Positions 11,961-23,579 of a DNA stretch of 64,000 bases are shown here, one piece after another. The notes beneath the pieces are model-generated. The model did no database searches, had not been told where the DNA came from, and saw nothing but the letters and a program-made list of their open reading frames with translations. The stretch is from Acheta domesticus (taxonomy: Eukaryota > Arthropoda > Insecta > Orthoptera > Gryllidae), in assembly GCA_031308135.1 (NCBI GenBank), contig JAHLJT010009436.1, forward strand, positions 215,115,420 through 215,179,419, read 5' to 3'. The position numbers were made by a program, and so were the translations under genes. Position 1 is the stretch's first letter. Every line of letters begins with the position of its first letter.

Positions 11961-12600
11961 GCTGCGACACTCAACTCCCTAGAGAATTTCACAGCGCAGC
12001 TGTACGTAATGTCTGACGTAAAAGAACATCCTCTTATACGAACAATCCAGTATTGTGAATTACACAAATAGTTATACACAAAAGACAGAATTTCTTGCAA
12101 AGGCGTGACTACTATACTGCACTCAAATCATTTGCTATCTACCTGTTTTAGTATTCTGCCAGACTTCGTAAATATTTGAGTACATAAAAACAAAGAAAGT
12201 GTCAACATCCAGTTTACAATTCCAGTCGAGTTGCGTCACAACTTTGGGCATCCAATCTGTCTTCAAAGTAGTTCCGTAATTTCTTAACACGTAATCAAAC
12301 TAGGAACTGGCTATTAATAAAAGAGAGAACTCTCCTTGAAGAGTACGAAGATACTGAGTTTGTTTCCCGAATTTATGCTTTTCAAAGGATACGAAACATT
12401 TTTAACACGTGATGAAATTAAAAATATAGATGAAGAATTATACGATGGGAAATAAGTAATTCAAAATACAAATAATTTTCTATCAAATGTAAATAAGCAT
12501 CAATGGACAAAAACCTAATATACCCAAAATAGCATGTCACGCATATCTTTCATTAACAGAAAAAGAAAACAGCACGGAGACTGGTGAGATAGTGGATGCA
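11960..12600. other. AT-rich spacer
   Basis: AT-rich sequence leading into a SINE fragment; nothing else seen. Confidence 0.5.
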
Positions 12601-12605
12601 TTACT

Positions 12606-12812
12606 AGTGATTCCGGGCGCGTCAACTGCTAAGGTCATTAGTCCCGTCGGTGTAATGCATGGTTTTCTCGAAAGATGGCGGCGATCTTCCCCGTTGGATG
12701 GCGAGATTCGGCGCCGACCTACGGTCAGCTAACCCCAACCTGGTATCTCCCACCAGCGGGGCACCACCTCAGCCGACACAAGCTCTAAGCTCCCGTCCGG
12801 TTACAGAGACAG
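12606..12812 (-). mobile_element. SINE family A, 3' fragment
   Basis: The sequence aligns by eye to the 3' half of the full-length copy at 40.5 kb. Shared landmarks include GCGTCAACTGCTAAG at the left and GGCGCCGACCTA in the middle. The tRNA-like head is missing. This copy alone carries an exact AAGATGGCGGC (12672-12682), the YY1/PHO consensus, where the 40.5-kb copy has a diverged sequence. Confidence 0.8.
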
Positions 12813-13190
12813 GTGAGGAGTCTATGAAAATTCGTTCTAACGCAGCAAACCCAGAAAATATCAGCACGAAGCCCGGCGAACCCTCAGCCCCAATTTCGCG
12901 TTTCCCAACGACCTCTTTCGCGTGGGGGCTTTTGTTCGCGGCGTGAATGACGGTCGGCCCGCGCCTCTGGACGGTCACGACCTCGCCGCGGGGGGAGAAG
13001 GCGACTCGCGAGGCGGGCGACGCGACCTACGACAGGGGAGCCCTTCGCGGGAGGTATGCGCCGCAGCGGCGAAATCTCGCCGCGCCACGACTTCTTTCGA
13101 GCAGGCGATGCGACGTGGCTGGAGGTGGTGAAGGGTGTCTGCCTTGCCTTACCTCTCGATGCCGACGCTAGTCCAAAATGGAGGAGGAAA
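12812..13190. other. CpG-rich island
   Basis: CpG-rich complex sequence immediately 5' of the truncated SINE. No domain-bearing frame is present. Confidence 0.45.
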
Positions 13191-13860
13191 GTACGTCGTC
13201 TTTTCCTCCGTTTAATTATATTTGTGGTATTATATATGAGGTATTTTACAATAACAGTCCTAAGCTTAAATGACTGAAGTATGGTGTTTCAGATTATGCA
13301 TTATATACAGCTGACAATTTTCTCATATTCGTTTGTTGGAATAAACATTCCTCTAGCAGAGTCAAAATTGAACCATAGTTGCCGAAGTTTGAACAGAGGT
13401 TTCCTACAGGGAAACCAGAATTTTGCAATTTGCGTTTTTTCTCCTCTGCAATGTTTAATTCCATTACAAACCAAAAGGAAACGAATACTTATCACCATTC
13501 TATTCTGATATCTCGATGCTACTTTATTTATTTCGAAGCTCTTGTCTGTGCCGTCCACTGATTCGTAAGACTTCGTTTTAGTTTATGGCGACCTCATAGT
13601 TAAAGATTAGAACAATTTGAGAAAATTCCATTAGAAAATGACCAAAACCAAGCGGCATTGTTGATAGGGAAAGGCAAACCGCATCCATTGTTAAAATATA
13701 TTCAAAACGATTGCAAAATAGCAAGAAATATTAATAAAACAGAGTCAAAACTTTGCCAAACCTAGAAAGCAAACTCAAATACCCTCAAAATGATCAATAA
13801 TTCACCCAACCAATTCTTCTAAATCATCATAAAATAGGAGGGTGGGACAGTGTCTTGTCA
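13190..13860. other. AT-rich spacer
   Basis: No element recognised. Confidence 0.5.
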
Positions 13861-14021
13861 TTCAGAGCAAACCCACTGTCATAGACGCAGTATCGTAATG
13901 CGATCTCCGACGCAGTGGGGCTGCTGCAGCAAACGATTTTCGCTTCGGGTGCGGAATCTGGCCATTTCACTTCTTTTATGACTCCCAGCAGAGACGCACC
14001 GTGCGGTGCAGCAAGTATGCA

Positions 14022-14164
14022 GGGTGTGTGCAGGGCATGTGCAGGGCGTGTGCAGGGCGTGTGCAGGGCGTGTGCAGGGCGTGTGCAGGGCGTGTGCAGG
14101 GCGTGTGCAGGGCGTGTGCAGAGCGTGTGCAGAGCGTGTGCAGGGCGTGTGCAGGGAGTGTGCA
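14022..14164 (+). repeat. 11-bp minisatellite, 13 units
   Basis: Thirteen head-to-tail copies of GGGCGTGTGCA run without gaps (143 bp = 13 x 11). Single-base variants occur in the first two units and in three units near the right end, while the central units are identical. Because 11 is not a multiple of 3, all three + strand frames stay open and give the same Cys/Arg/Val/Gln/Gly-rich peptide period; this is not a protein. The unit has no stop in any + strand frame, which explains the three overlapping open frames. Confidence 0.95.
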
Positions 14165-14600
14165 GGGCGCGCCCCTCGCCGCCAGCGCGAACCTGCCGCC
14201 GCAGCGCTTCCCTCTCCGGCGGCAGACAGGGGACGACCGCCTTCAGCCAGTTTTATTTTTATTTTTTATCATTTTAAACGTCTATCGCAATTCACAGGCG
14301 ACGGGCACGCCCCGTCGCCCGCCGCCGCCGTCGTCAGCTTTTGTTCCGCGATTCCTGCCTCCACCTCCTCCTCCTCGTTCTCCCCTCGTCCTCCCGCTCC
14401 TCTCTCCTCCTCCGGCTCTTGTCTCCTGCGCCCGTCCGTCGCGCGCCGTTCCGCTGACGTGGTCCGCGATAAAGGACGTGCCAGTCTTCGCTGCAATACG
14501 CCTGAGAGCGCGCTAGCTCTGCACCGGGGGCGCCCGCCTCCACAGCCGGAGCTCGTTACCTGCTATAATCGCATTCAGGGCTTCTGCAAATAAAGCCGAG
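14165..14600. other. GC-rich island after minisatellite
   Basis: CpG-rich sequence is followed by a pyrimidine-rich + strand tract (14340-14430, TCCTCC words). Open frames continue from the minisatellite and have no domain. Confidence 0.45.
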
Positions 14601-14650
14601 TGTGCACACGCGTGTGTCAGTGCGACGTTTGCCAGTCGGAGGACAAAGTG

Positions 14651-14689
14651 GAAGAGGAGGAAGAGGAGGAGGAGGAGGAGGAGGAGGAC
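14651..14689 (+). repeat. (GAG)n microsatellite
   Basis: A run of GGA/GAG units with one interruption. Confidence 0.85.
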
Positions 14690-14699
14690 CTGACGAAAA

Positions 14700-15100
14700 A
14701 GCCTATTTGCATTCGTTATATGAGTGGAATCGTAACGCGAACTATACACAGTGAAGAACGCGCGAAATAGCGCGAGTTAATAGCGCAAACGCCCGAAACG
14801 GTTTTCCTAGTGGAGATTTCATTTATGCGACCCGTGTTCGCTGATTCTAACATTGCGAATCGTACATGCAACGTCGCTGAATACGCTATTTCTCACAAAC
14901 TAGAACAAGGCAGCATTAAATGTTTTTCCCCGCCACTATCGCATCATCGACCATACGTGTTTACATTTTCCATTCCTCCCGTTCAGTAGAGCAATAACTG
15001 TTAGCTGAATTCTAGTTTATCGCACGTTCGGCGTACGGCTCAATGGGTCCATTCAACCGGTACACGTTGAAACCTTCAGTTAAACGCAACGGATTGGAAG
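14700..15100. promoter_or_regulatory. CpG-retaining complex block with POU octamer
   Basis: ATTTGCAT at 14705-14712 is an exact POU octamer. The following 250 bp keep many CG dinucleotides at only moderate GC content, with repeated AATAGCGCGA-like words near 14765-14790. This looks like constrained noncoding DNA; no gene is visible. Confidence 0.25.
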
Positions 15101-15900
15101 TGAGTGCAAGTCTTTTTTTGATCAGTATTACAGGGTCCACGATAAATTTAGCAGGTATCACAATTGAGGTATAATAATATGCAATGTATTGAAGCGGACG
15201 TGGAGCTCCATTTCAGTCCACAGAAGCGGAACACCCACTTCAAATTGCGTACGCGTGTATCATGCGGTCCCCTTTGCGTTACTGGGCCGCATGGTGTATT
15301 CATGAGAACAATACATCTATAAATGAGGTCTGTTAAAAGCCGGAGGCACATTTACAAGAGAATAAAATAGATTTTTCCTTGGACGAAATTGCAAATTGCA
15401 ACGTTATTTTTTGAATTCTAAAACCATTCATTATTGTATTTAAAGTACATTTTACACGAATTCATCCACTTATTACAAAATTGTATAATTGGTCCAAGTT
15501 AAATTCCACATGTTGTTACTGCTTAATTAGTACTTATAGCACGTAAAACCTTATTTGTATTGACACTGACATACGACACAGAGACTACAGTATGAGGGAG
15601 CCGCATTTCATCGTTACTTATACTTTTAGAACAACATATTATCATGTACACCCCTTTCCATTAATCAGAATCGTTTCTAATAAAAAAAAATATTTCTACA
15701 CAACTTACATTGGGAATAGAAGCACGGTAAGATGAAAATTTACGAGTGCATACACAATATCTATCTAGCTCACGTCTCTATTCAAAATGATTTATGTGAT
15801 AACATCAGAGCAACCGGTGTTCCTCGTTTGTTTGTTTTCATTTCGAATGGAAAGCATTGCAATGACCTGTTTACTTTCCCTGCGATGAAAAACGTGTCCC
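15100..15900. other. AT-rich spacer with a mixed patch
   Basis: A less AT-rich patch at 15120-15350 begins with ACAGGGTCCACGA, faintly like a mariner-type terminus, but no matching inverted partner was found. The rest is AT-rich. Confidence 0.4.
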
Positions 15901-16185
15901 CTACATTTACTGCGCGAAAATCACATCACGGCCGGGAATTGCAATCGTCGACCTTGATCCCAGCGAAGTCGAGCAAGGCGTCAGTGCAGCAAGATCTCCA
16001 GAGTCCCGCGTCCTCTTGTGTTCTCTCCCCGCTCCCTCGGGCGCCAGTCCGCCCTCCTGAGGTCGCGCTTTCTTCGCGCCGCTTTGTCCCCGCCGGGGCT
16101 CGAGGTGCCGCTGAGTGGGGCCAACGACCTCGCGAGCGAGTGGAGACCCCTTCGCTGAAGAAGAGCCTCTGCACGAGATACACGA
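15900..16185. other. CpG-rich island preceding GGT array
   Basis: Complex CpG-rich sequence joins directly to the trinucleotide array. The 257-residue + strand frame that crosses it ends in about 80 Val residues from the array and is not a credible protein. Confidence 0.5.
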
Positions 16186-16188
16186 AGG

Positions 16189-16435
16189 TGGTAGTGGTGG
16201 TTGTGGGGGTGGTAGTGGTGGTGGTAATGGTGGTAGTGGTGGTGGTGGTGGTAGTGGTGGTAGTGGTGGTGGTAGTGGTGGTGGTGGTGGTGGTGGTGGT
16301 GGTGGTGGTGGTGGTGGTGGTAGTGGTAGTGGTAGTGGTAGTGGTGGTGGTAGTAGTGGTGGTAGTAGTGGTGGTGGTAGTGGTGGTGGTAGTGGTGGTG
16401 GTAGTGGTGGTGGTAGTAGTGGTGGTAGTGGTGTG
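16189..16435 (+). repeat. GGT/AGT compound trinucleotide array
   Basis: About 80 trinucleotide units of GGT with interspersed AGT form a higher-order GGTGGTAGT pattern, purest at 16280-16320. All three + strand frames read as Val, Gly/Ser or Trp/stop-type homopolymers, so the long reading frames are artefacts. Confidence 0.95.
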
Positions 16436-16485
16436 TGGTGTGTGTGTGTGTGTGGGGGGGGGTGTATGTGTGAGTGTGTGTTCCC
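16434..16485 (+). repeat. (GT)n microsatellite with poly-G interruption
   Basis: GT dinucleotides immediately follow the trinucleotide array, broken by a run of G at about 16454-16461. Confidence 0.85.
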
Positions 16486-16499
16486 ACGCGCGCCATTTC

Positions 16500-17130
16500 A
16501 AGTAATGCGATCACAGTAATATTTTTAAAAAAATGGAATACTCAAGTCTTCATATTTTAAAATCGTACAAAAGCTCCAACGTTTGGAAAGAATTAGCTTA
16601 CTTGAGGAAATCGTGTATTAAGAACGTCCTTCTTTAATCTCATTGAGAGAATTTTACCGGAAATATACGAATATGAAAATATGAAGGTAAAATATTAAAT
16701 CTTGTAATAAAAAACAGTTTTTTCGGGTAAAAAAAGACGTTTCATAAGAAGTTATTTATTATTTCCAGTGAGACGAAATAAAACACTAACGGACGTGTAA
16801 ATTACTCGTACAATTTTTCTGGCAGAGACCAGAATCTTCATTCCAAGCAACTACATTTTGTTATTAACACAATTAGGATATATAATTAATAGAAAATGTA
16901 GTATTAACAAAACCACTGTAAAAATATATAAAGCTATCTTTCAATAGTTGACAAGTTACGCCAAACGTATTCACAATTTGTATCGACAGAGTTCTAAAAC
17001 CTTTTCAAAAGATTTCGACAATCTTTATTACACTGCAGACAACGTCACTAGAAAATGAACGAACAAGAAAACACTTTCACTTTTTGTAGTGTCTTTAATC
17101 TTCCTCAACACACTGCCCTTGTCCACATTC
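16500..17130. other. AT-rich spacer
   Basis: No element recognised. Confidence 0.5.
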
Positions 17131-17420
17131 AGCACGCCGTCTATTTACTTTAGCTGCAGCTGCGATTATTCACCTACGTGAGCTCCGAGTCTCGCGCCTT
17201 CCACCTGCAAACGGCGCCCTTCCAGCAGCGCTATCTGCTTCAATTAATCGACCTCAAACGATCAGCGCGTTAGCTCTCAAGAGCGCGATGCACGGTTCAG
17301 ACCGCGGCGCTTTAAAGCCGCGCCTAATACAATCTTCATATTTCTCCACTGGTTACCGCGATAGCCTGGTCGGTGGGCGCAGGAGCAACGCAAGTAGACT
17401 GCTTCGTCGCGTGATCGAAG
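17130..17420. other. Short CpG-rich complex block
   Basis: Non-repetitive CpG-retaining DNA includes GGCGCCC and CAGCGCTATCTG words near 17210-17240 that are only weakly CTCF-like. Confidence 0.3.
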
Positions 17421-17800
17421 CACTATGCGGAAGATGGAAGTGGTTGTGGTTATGGTAGTGGTAGTAGCAGGAGTTGCTTTGCAGGCTGGAGGACAGGGCA
17501 GTAACTGTAGTGATGGAGTTGGGAGTGAAGCTTGTGGTGAAAAAGGAGGTAATTTGATAATGTTATTGATGGGAGATGGAGCTACAGGATGAGGCACAGG
17601 GTGTGTTAGAAAGTTTCATAGGAAAGGAGAGTTTTGACAGTGAATGTTCCATAAGATTGTTGAAGAAGAAAGTACACGGCGGAAGCCGTTTTGTTGCCGG
17701 GAGGAGCACTAACCGTGGCAATAGTGCTACGGAAAATTAAAATAGAAGCGGAATGCAGAAGTTTAGCTGTAGGAAACAATATCACAGGATATTCGATAAA
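17420..17800 (+). repeat. Purine/G-skewed low-complexity tract
   Basis: The + strand carries decayed GGTAGTGG and GGAG words grading into A/G-rich sequence. Confidence 0.5.
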
Positions 17801-18119
17801 CGACACAGACAGAAGTCAGTGGTTTTCGAGGGTTTCACAACGAGTGCGGAAAGTGACTTGATGTTTGTCGCACTTTAGTACGTACTTCATCGAACCATTT
17901 GCTGGATTTATTATAGACATGTAGATTGGAGACATATTAGATTTCGCACACTGGGTTTGCGTTCTAAATTAAGTACACCGCAGTTCAACGCACAAATGAA
18001 TATATGCTCCCAACATTATGTCATTACACATTATTCATTGTTATTATAATGTAATAGAATATAATGTTTGCCCCAAACAAAATAATTAAAGACGCAAACA
18101 TTTTCTCGAATCACTTTCA

Positions 18120-18840
18120 GCCGTCAATTTGACGTCTGAAGCTGGGAACGGCGCAGTGGCAACGCCAGCAGGGCGACAGCACCACTGCCACACGGAGGCT
18201 TCAACGCTAGCGGCATTACGCCGGCGATGGAGGCGATGGCGGCCGGGAGGGCGGAGTAAGTTTCCAGAGGGTGGTAATCGGCGTAGGGGGGGGCGACGGC
18301 GTGACCAAGGGCCGTTTGCGCGCGCTATCTACCCCGACGACAGATCCGCCCGCTCTCCGCCGCCCCTCCCGCCCCCGCCATTCCCGTTACGCATTTCAGT
18401 CGCCGCTCGCCAAGAGCGCGCGCCGGCCGCTCCCCACATACAAATGTAGAAATTAGCCGTATCGCGCGACGGCGGGCCTCAGCGCCGCCGCCGCCGCCGC
18501 CGCCACGATCACACTGCCCCGCCCCGCCACCGCCGCCGCCTCCGTCGGAGTTGTGATCCGCGCCAGCGATACGTTCCACTCGAATTTGTTCCGAGCGTGG
18601 TGACCGGGGGAGCAGCTAGAGCCTGTGAGGTCTAAGGGACGGGGGGGGGGATGCCAACCCCCCGTAGACGCACGGGGCCCTTTCGTGTCATATTTCAAGA
18701 TACACGCCCTGCGCGAGGGTCACTCGCATTCGTGATTTACGGCGACGCGCCGCGAGGCCCGCGGCCGCTGCCCGATCGACGCGACCGACAGCGCGGGAAC
18801 GAGGGTACGGACAAGTGAGAACGTTCGCACTAATGTCTCC
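18120..18840. other. GC-rich CpG island
   Basis: The island includes (GCC)n at about 18485-18505 and a poly-G run near 18642-18650. The last 120 bp before the SINE are complex and CpG-rich. Confidence 0.55.
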
Positions 18841-18849
18841 GTTTGCGGC

Positions 18850-19272
18850 TACTGTTCTATCTGGAGGAAAATTCTAGCGACCGATTGCTCTGGTAGGTCG
18901 TTTTCCGAGGTTTCTCCGATCAATACCAGGCGAATGCCGGAGCAGTGCCCTACCAAACGGACCGCGCGCGTTCTTTTCCTCTTTCTTGTCCTATTCTCAC
19001 CCCTTACTTGCACACAAATTAACATGCATTATACTACCACACGTGCGGGGAGATCAGTGGGGAGCTCAGAGCTTGTCTCTGTCTCGGCTGGGGCGGCGCC
19101 CGGCTGGTGGGAGATGTGACTGGGGAAAATCCGCTAACCGATAGTAGGTCTGCGCCGTATTTCGCCATCCAACAAGTGAAGATCACCGAGGAAAATAACA
19201 CGCACTACACTTACGAGACTAATGGCCTTAGCCCATGACGCGCCTGGAATCATTAACAATAAATCAATCAAG
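18850..19272 (+). mobile_element. SINE family A, 5'-truncated copy
   Basis: From the TATCTGGAGGA block to the 3' tail this copy is collinear with the reverse complement of the 40.5-kb copy. Landmarks include CTACCAAACGGACCGCGCGC, GTCTCGGCTGGGGC and GACTAATGGCCTTAG. The tRNA-like head is absent. The tail ends in ATCAATCAA-type repeats, as in the 59.3-kb copy. Confidence 0.85.
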
Positions 19273-19321
19273 CGTACTGTTGGTGAGATTACGCAGGAAG
19301 AATCTAAAAGTTTGTTTAGCT

Positions 19322-19349
19322 CTGAAGAAGGTCTAACGACCGAAAGGTC
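19322..19349 (+). ncRNA. Hammerhead-core-like hairpin (weak)
   Basis: CTGAAGA is followed by a GGTC/GACC stem with a four-base loop and then GAAA, the order of conserved parts in a hammerhead ribozyme (CUGANGA, stem II, GAAA). Stem I and stem III partners are not convincing. Penelope-like elements carry such ribozymes, so it may be a decayed terminus of one; chance is a real alternative. Confidence 0.2.
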
Positions 19350-20217
19350 AACAATGCTGAGGACGCAACGTCTTTCGGACAGCCAAGATTGATACCAGTC
19401 ACTGGTTCCGCCGCGCAAAGTTACACCTTTAACATTAAATTACTAGTGTGCGTTTGCCGGAAGTATAACGCTTTGCGAACTACTCTAAATATTAACATGT
19501 GAGTAGAAGGAAGAGTGGAATACTTTAATCAGAGAAGGTCTGGACACGTTATAACTTGATTTTATACGAAATAGACTAGATGATACTTCCTCATTGAAAG
19601 AGATTACCAAGTTTCAACGCTGATGGGAAAATGGGGATCAGGAAAAATAACCATCTGAATTATGTGTCTTACCTTCAGATCTGTTGATCTTGTAACTTAC
19701 CATAATGCATCAAATCTTTATTTTCTAGAGATTTGTAAGTGCAGACACAAAACATACCTGTAACAGAAAGAAAACAACGTTAACCTTAGCTGATTTATTT
19801 TTAAGCATTGTATAAGAGCAGTCTCCAATCACGAAAAATAAGTGTATCAGTGTTGATCGCAACTTTTATTTGACTAATATATAAATAAATAAACAGCAAT
19901 CTATTTTAACAACATATTTTAATCTCTTCAATGAAAACAGAAAACATTCGTTTAATTTGGGATACATCACACCAATGAAAACGCTCTTCGCTTAGCTTTC
20001 ATTTTCATTCTCACAGCATACGAAGAACTTAAACAAGACATCTTTTCACGATGGATGCTAGCAAGGTTTATCAGCGCTTCAGGAAGATTAAATATTTCGC
20101 AATAGTACGCACGCATAATATAGCACGTTCTGTGATACATTTCGGAAGACACATATAAGATTTTGTTGCCCGATTGAAAGCGACAACATTCACGTTAGCC
20201 AGAAAGCACAGGACTGA
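19350..20217. other. AT-rich spacer
   Basis: No further element recognised. Confidence 0.45.
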
Positions 20218-20474
20218 GTCCCTAGATACAGAGAGTAGTGCATTCCATTGTTCTACCATTTTATATCCAGTTGCCGGGAGAATTAGAACTGTGGGATATT
20301 CTTTGTGTTGAGAACCATGAACCTATGTCAAACCAATGTTAATATTCTTAAAAAATCTCCGTAATGTCACCAATTGTTATCATTTCCGTTCAACTTCTGA
20401 ATTCTGCTTGATGGGGCTATCGGGTGAAAGGATATTAAATGGCGGCGGTTGCGCTACTCTCTGTATCTCGAGAC
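20218..20474 (+). mobile_element. MITE family B, copy 1
   Basis: This 257-bp element has terminal inverted repeats GTCCCTAGATACAGAGAGTAG (left) and the complement of GTCTCGAGATACAGAGAGTAG (right). The inverted similarity continues inward for about 45-50 bases, through ATGG and ATATAAAATGG-type sequence. It aligns over its whole length with the reverse complement of 59999-60263. The ends carry a GAGAG word, and AAATGGCGGC (20437-20446), a YY1/PHO-like word, lies just inside the right end. No target duplication is clear and no transposase is present, so the superfamily is open. Confidence 0.8.
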
Positions 20475-20790
20475 TCTACACAGCCGCCCTCCTCCCCCGC
20501 CTCTCGCACAGACGCCCTCCTTCCGCCGGGCACCCTCCCTCTTCGAGCAGGCGGCGCCACCGCTCTTTTATCCAGAGAGATGCATATTTTCCTGTTACTG
20601 CAAGTGTGTCTACAAAGGAACGTCTTAACCCTCCCCTGCTGCTGTAAATTTCCAGCCCCGCGGAGGAGGCCTCAAGCGCGGCGACCGGGGACATAGGGCG
20701 CCAGCGGCGACGGGCAGAAGCGGAGGCGGCGGGGCGGGAAGGGAGAGCGCAGAGCATCGCGGTGGAAGAAGCGGCGACCACGTGGATGCG
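20475..20790. other. GC-rich island abutting the MITE
   Basis: A pyrimidine-rich + strand part (20480-20560) is followed by a G-rich part (20660-20760). The island starts exactly at the right end of MITE B. Confidence 0.5.
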
Positions 20791-21850
20791 TTCAAATTCA
20801 CTAAATCTCAGGTCAAGGAGTAAAATTTCTTATGTTAATTTTTGGCGAAATTGGGTTAAGTACTGAATCTACAAGTTAAGTATCTATATCTTATTTTAGT
20901 AAAACGACCGAATTGAAATGTTGGCTCCTTAACGAGAAAAAAAGTGTTGGAAAATAGTGTTGACCATAAGAAAAAGCGTTGGCTCAATAATGTAACCCTT
21001 GTTTTCTCCCAACTAAGATTTTTGACTTAATAACTTTTACCCCATGGCCACAGAAATGGAGAACCAGATTTATTCGTGCGCTAAATACCATACGTTGTGG
21101 TGCTGGCAATTGAGGCGCTCAGACTAATAACGGCAGATCTCAACCGAAGTTCGTTTGAGAAAAAAAATTTTTTTTCTATTTTGTTCACGTTCATTTTCAC
21201 TCCCAGCAAATTTTTGAAGATGGAATTTGTGGGTTTTGCCAAATCCAATTCAACTGATATTTCCACTTATTATAGGTATATGACAGGAGTTCTCCATCGT
21301 ACTTCTAACTGAAAATGGGAGGTCGGTTGGGATATGTCGTTATTTTCCTGAGCGCCTCAATTTTAAACACATATTCTTTAATTTTAAGGAAGTAATTAAA
21401 ACTAATTACCGTAATTTATCGAATAGAAAATTATGTAAATGACACAACAATTGTGAAGTTTGTGCTTGCAAATGAAGCCAATGGATACCGAGGCAATGAA
21501 AACGAAAAACGTAGTACCGGGATACAATAACGGTTAGATTTGCCAAGAAATGTAGTTGATGTACTAGAAGGTGTAAGGTAGAGATGATGAAGATGAAACG
21601 ATCAGCTCTGAGAGCTAACAGCAAGATATAAATGCTGAAAACTGACACATTGTAATCACAACAGACGGCTGCACTTGCTGTCGGCCGATGGATACTCCGA
21701 GAAAGGCTACAGGACATGCACGAGAGACGGTGTGGGGAAGTAGACTGCAGAAGACCCATCCGTACACGGCAGCTCTTACGTAAAAATCCGGCGCATCCCC
21801 AGAGCCACGCCGTTCAAAAAAGCACACAATATTTTCTGCACGCTTGACTC
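20790..21850. other. AT-rich spacer with purine-rich part
   Basis: AT-rich to about 21420, then A/G-biased to about 21760. Nothing recognised. Confidence 0.45.
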
Positions 21851-21879
21851 CCAGTTACTCAAGCAAAGTGTTGATATGC

Positions 21880-22190
21880 CGCGTGCGCTCGCAACCGCAA
21901 TCTGATTCCGCGAGTCTCTCACAGGTAGCGGGCCGCCCTCGGATTGGTCGTCACGGGCAGCAAAAACCACCCCCGGCCGGTTGGGGGCGCGACTCAGCTG
22001 CTACGGCGGTGGCGGCGGCGGCGGTGGCGGCGGCGGTGGCGGCGGCAGCGGTGGCGGCAGCGGTGGCGGGGAGGGGGCGGGGGGGGGCGGGGGAGGGCGG
22101 AGAATGGGCGGGCAGTCGGGCCCAGTCTCGCATGCGAAGGGTCTATCCGGCGTATACATTGCACGTATGACGTGCCGCATGAAAAGGCCA
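21880..22190. other. GC-rich island with GGC array
   Basis: The island centres on GGC/GGT-rich sequence at 22005-22075 and a G-rich run at 22070-22100. Frames are poly-Gly, Ala or Arg according to phase. Confidence 0.6.
22005..22075 (+). repeat. (GGC/GGT)n trinucleotide array
   Basis: Degenerate GGC units with GGT and AGC variants. Confidence 0.85.
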
Positions 22191-22259
22191 TTATTGAAAT
22201 GAGTGAGATTTTGATAAAATCCTCATTATTTCAATCCACTCTCGGAGTGCATATTAGCG

Positions 22260-22470
22260 GCTGCTGAGAAGGGCGGCGAGCAAAGAGGAACGCGGGGGTG
22301 ATGGAGGGGGTGATACACCCACAGCCCTCCCCTCCCAACCCTTCGGCGGGTTCCTCGGGGAGTCGTCGACCACTTGCGATTTCGAGTATCGATTCGTGTT
22401 TCTCTCGAGGCCGGAGGTGGGGCGTCGACTTCACCCGCAGAGCACGCTCTCCGCCGAACTTGGTCGCGCA
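22260..22470. other. GC-rich block
   Basis: Short GC-rich, non-repetitive segment separated from the previous island by about 70 bp of AT-richer DNA. Confidence 0.4.
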
Positions 22471-23330
22471 GTTATTTTACCGCTAATATATTCATGAACA
22501 TTTCTTTCGCTTTTTTTTTCTTCTTTCTCTCTCCGGAGCGTCTTATACTAAGAAAACACACGGTAATTTATCAAAAATTGCCGCATTTATATTAGGGTTC
22601 CAAGTTCATAAAACAGAAGTTTCCATACCGACTTTGTTCTTTCTCGCTGGTATTACTTCTCAAATAAAATTGCTTTACATTCACGAGGCAACAAGAAAAA
22701 AAAAAGGAAAAAGAAACGGAACTGCTGAAGAGCGGAAGCAGTGAACAGCGGAACAGTACGCCACGTTTCAGTATAAAAAGTGAAGAAAAATATTTTAAGA
22801 CCGTAAAGGAAACCTCAAACACGTGAAATTAAATGAAATATTACGCGGCGTCCCGGTATGTACAATTAGAGTGTAATTAAGAATAAGCTCTAATGTACAT
22901 GCAATCTAAAAGATGGAAGAAGCCTAAGATGCTTGTTTTAAATTTGGGAGGAAAAAGTATGACATTGTGTCATTTCAGTCTCAATGGAAAAATTATTTAT
23001 TGAAGTAATTTATCACAAAATCAGTGAAACAAAAAATATTCAATAAATTTTAAACAAGACAAGTGAAAGAAAACCTCAAACTATCAAAAGTATACATGTG
23101 AACACGAGTCAATATTAATTTACGCTATTATTATAATAAAAATAAATCAAAACAATTAGTTTTACCGTAAACGGAAGGGCACTGAAAGATAATCGTGGAT
23201 TATGGAACAGTTACATCGATGAAAATTGGATGGGAGCTTTAATTCAGTGCTAACCACTAAATTATAAGAATCCTTCCATTAGCGTTGACAAAACGTTTGC
23301 GTAAATCTGCCCTTTGAAGTGAGGGAAATA
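22470..23330. other. AT-rich spacer
   Basis: No element recognised. Confidence 0.5.
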
Positions 23331-23579
23331 TCACGAAATGTTGTCGTTCACCACCCGGGTGGTCACGCTCTGTTCTCTCGGTTGTCTCGTTCCAGCATCA
23401 TAATCAAGCATCAAAACTTCATAAAGCCACAAAGGTGAATAACAAGGGTCGGGCAACCGAGGTCGCAGCACTGCGAACTGGGGGAGTGAGAGAATGTGGA
23501 GACCACACTTGGGAGGAATGAACGTTAAGAGAACAAAGTCGAAGAGAAGAAACACGGCCAGTCTGTCTGGTGAAAGAAC

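Noticed and set aside
13915..14593. Three + strand frames of 120-195 residues with Cys/Arg/Val periodicity
   Set aside because: They are the three phases of an 11-bp minisatellite, not a repeat protein.
15131..15345. Mariner-like element starting ACAGGGTCC
   Set aside because: No inverted partner end or TA duplication could be found.
15732..16505. 257-residue + strand open frame and 177-191-residue minus-strand frames
   Set aside because: The bulk is poly-Val, poly-Thr or His/Tyr from the GGT/AGT array; all frames are open simultaneously.
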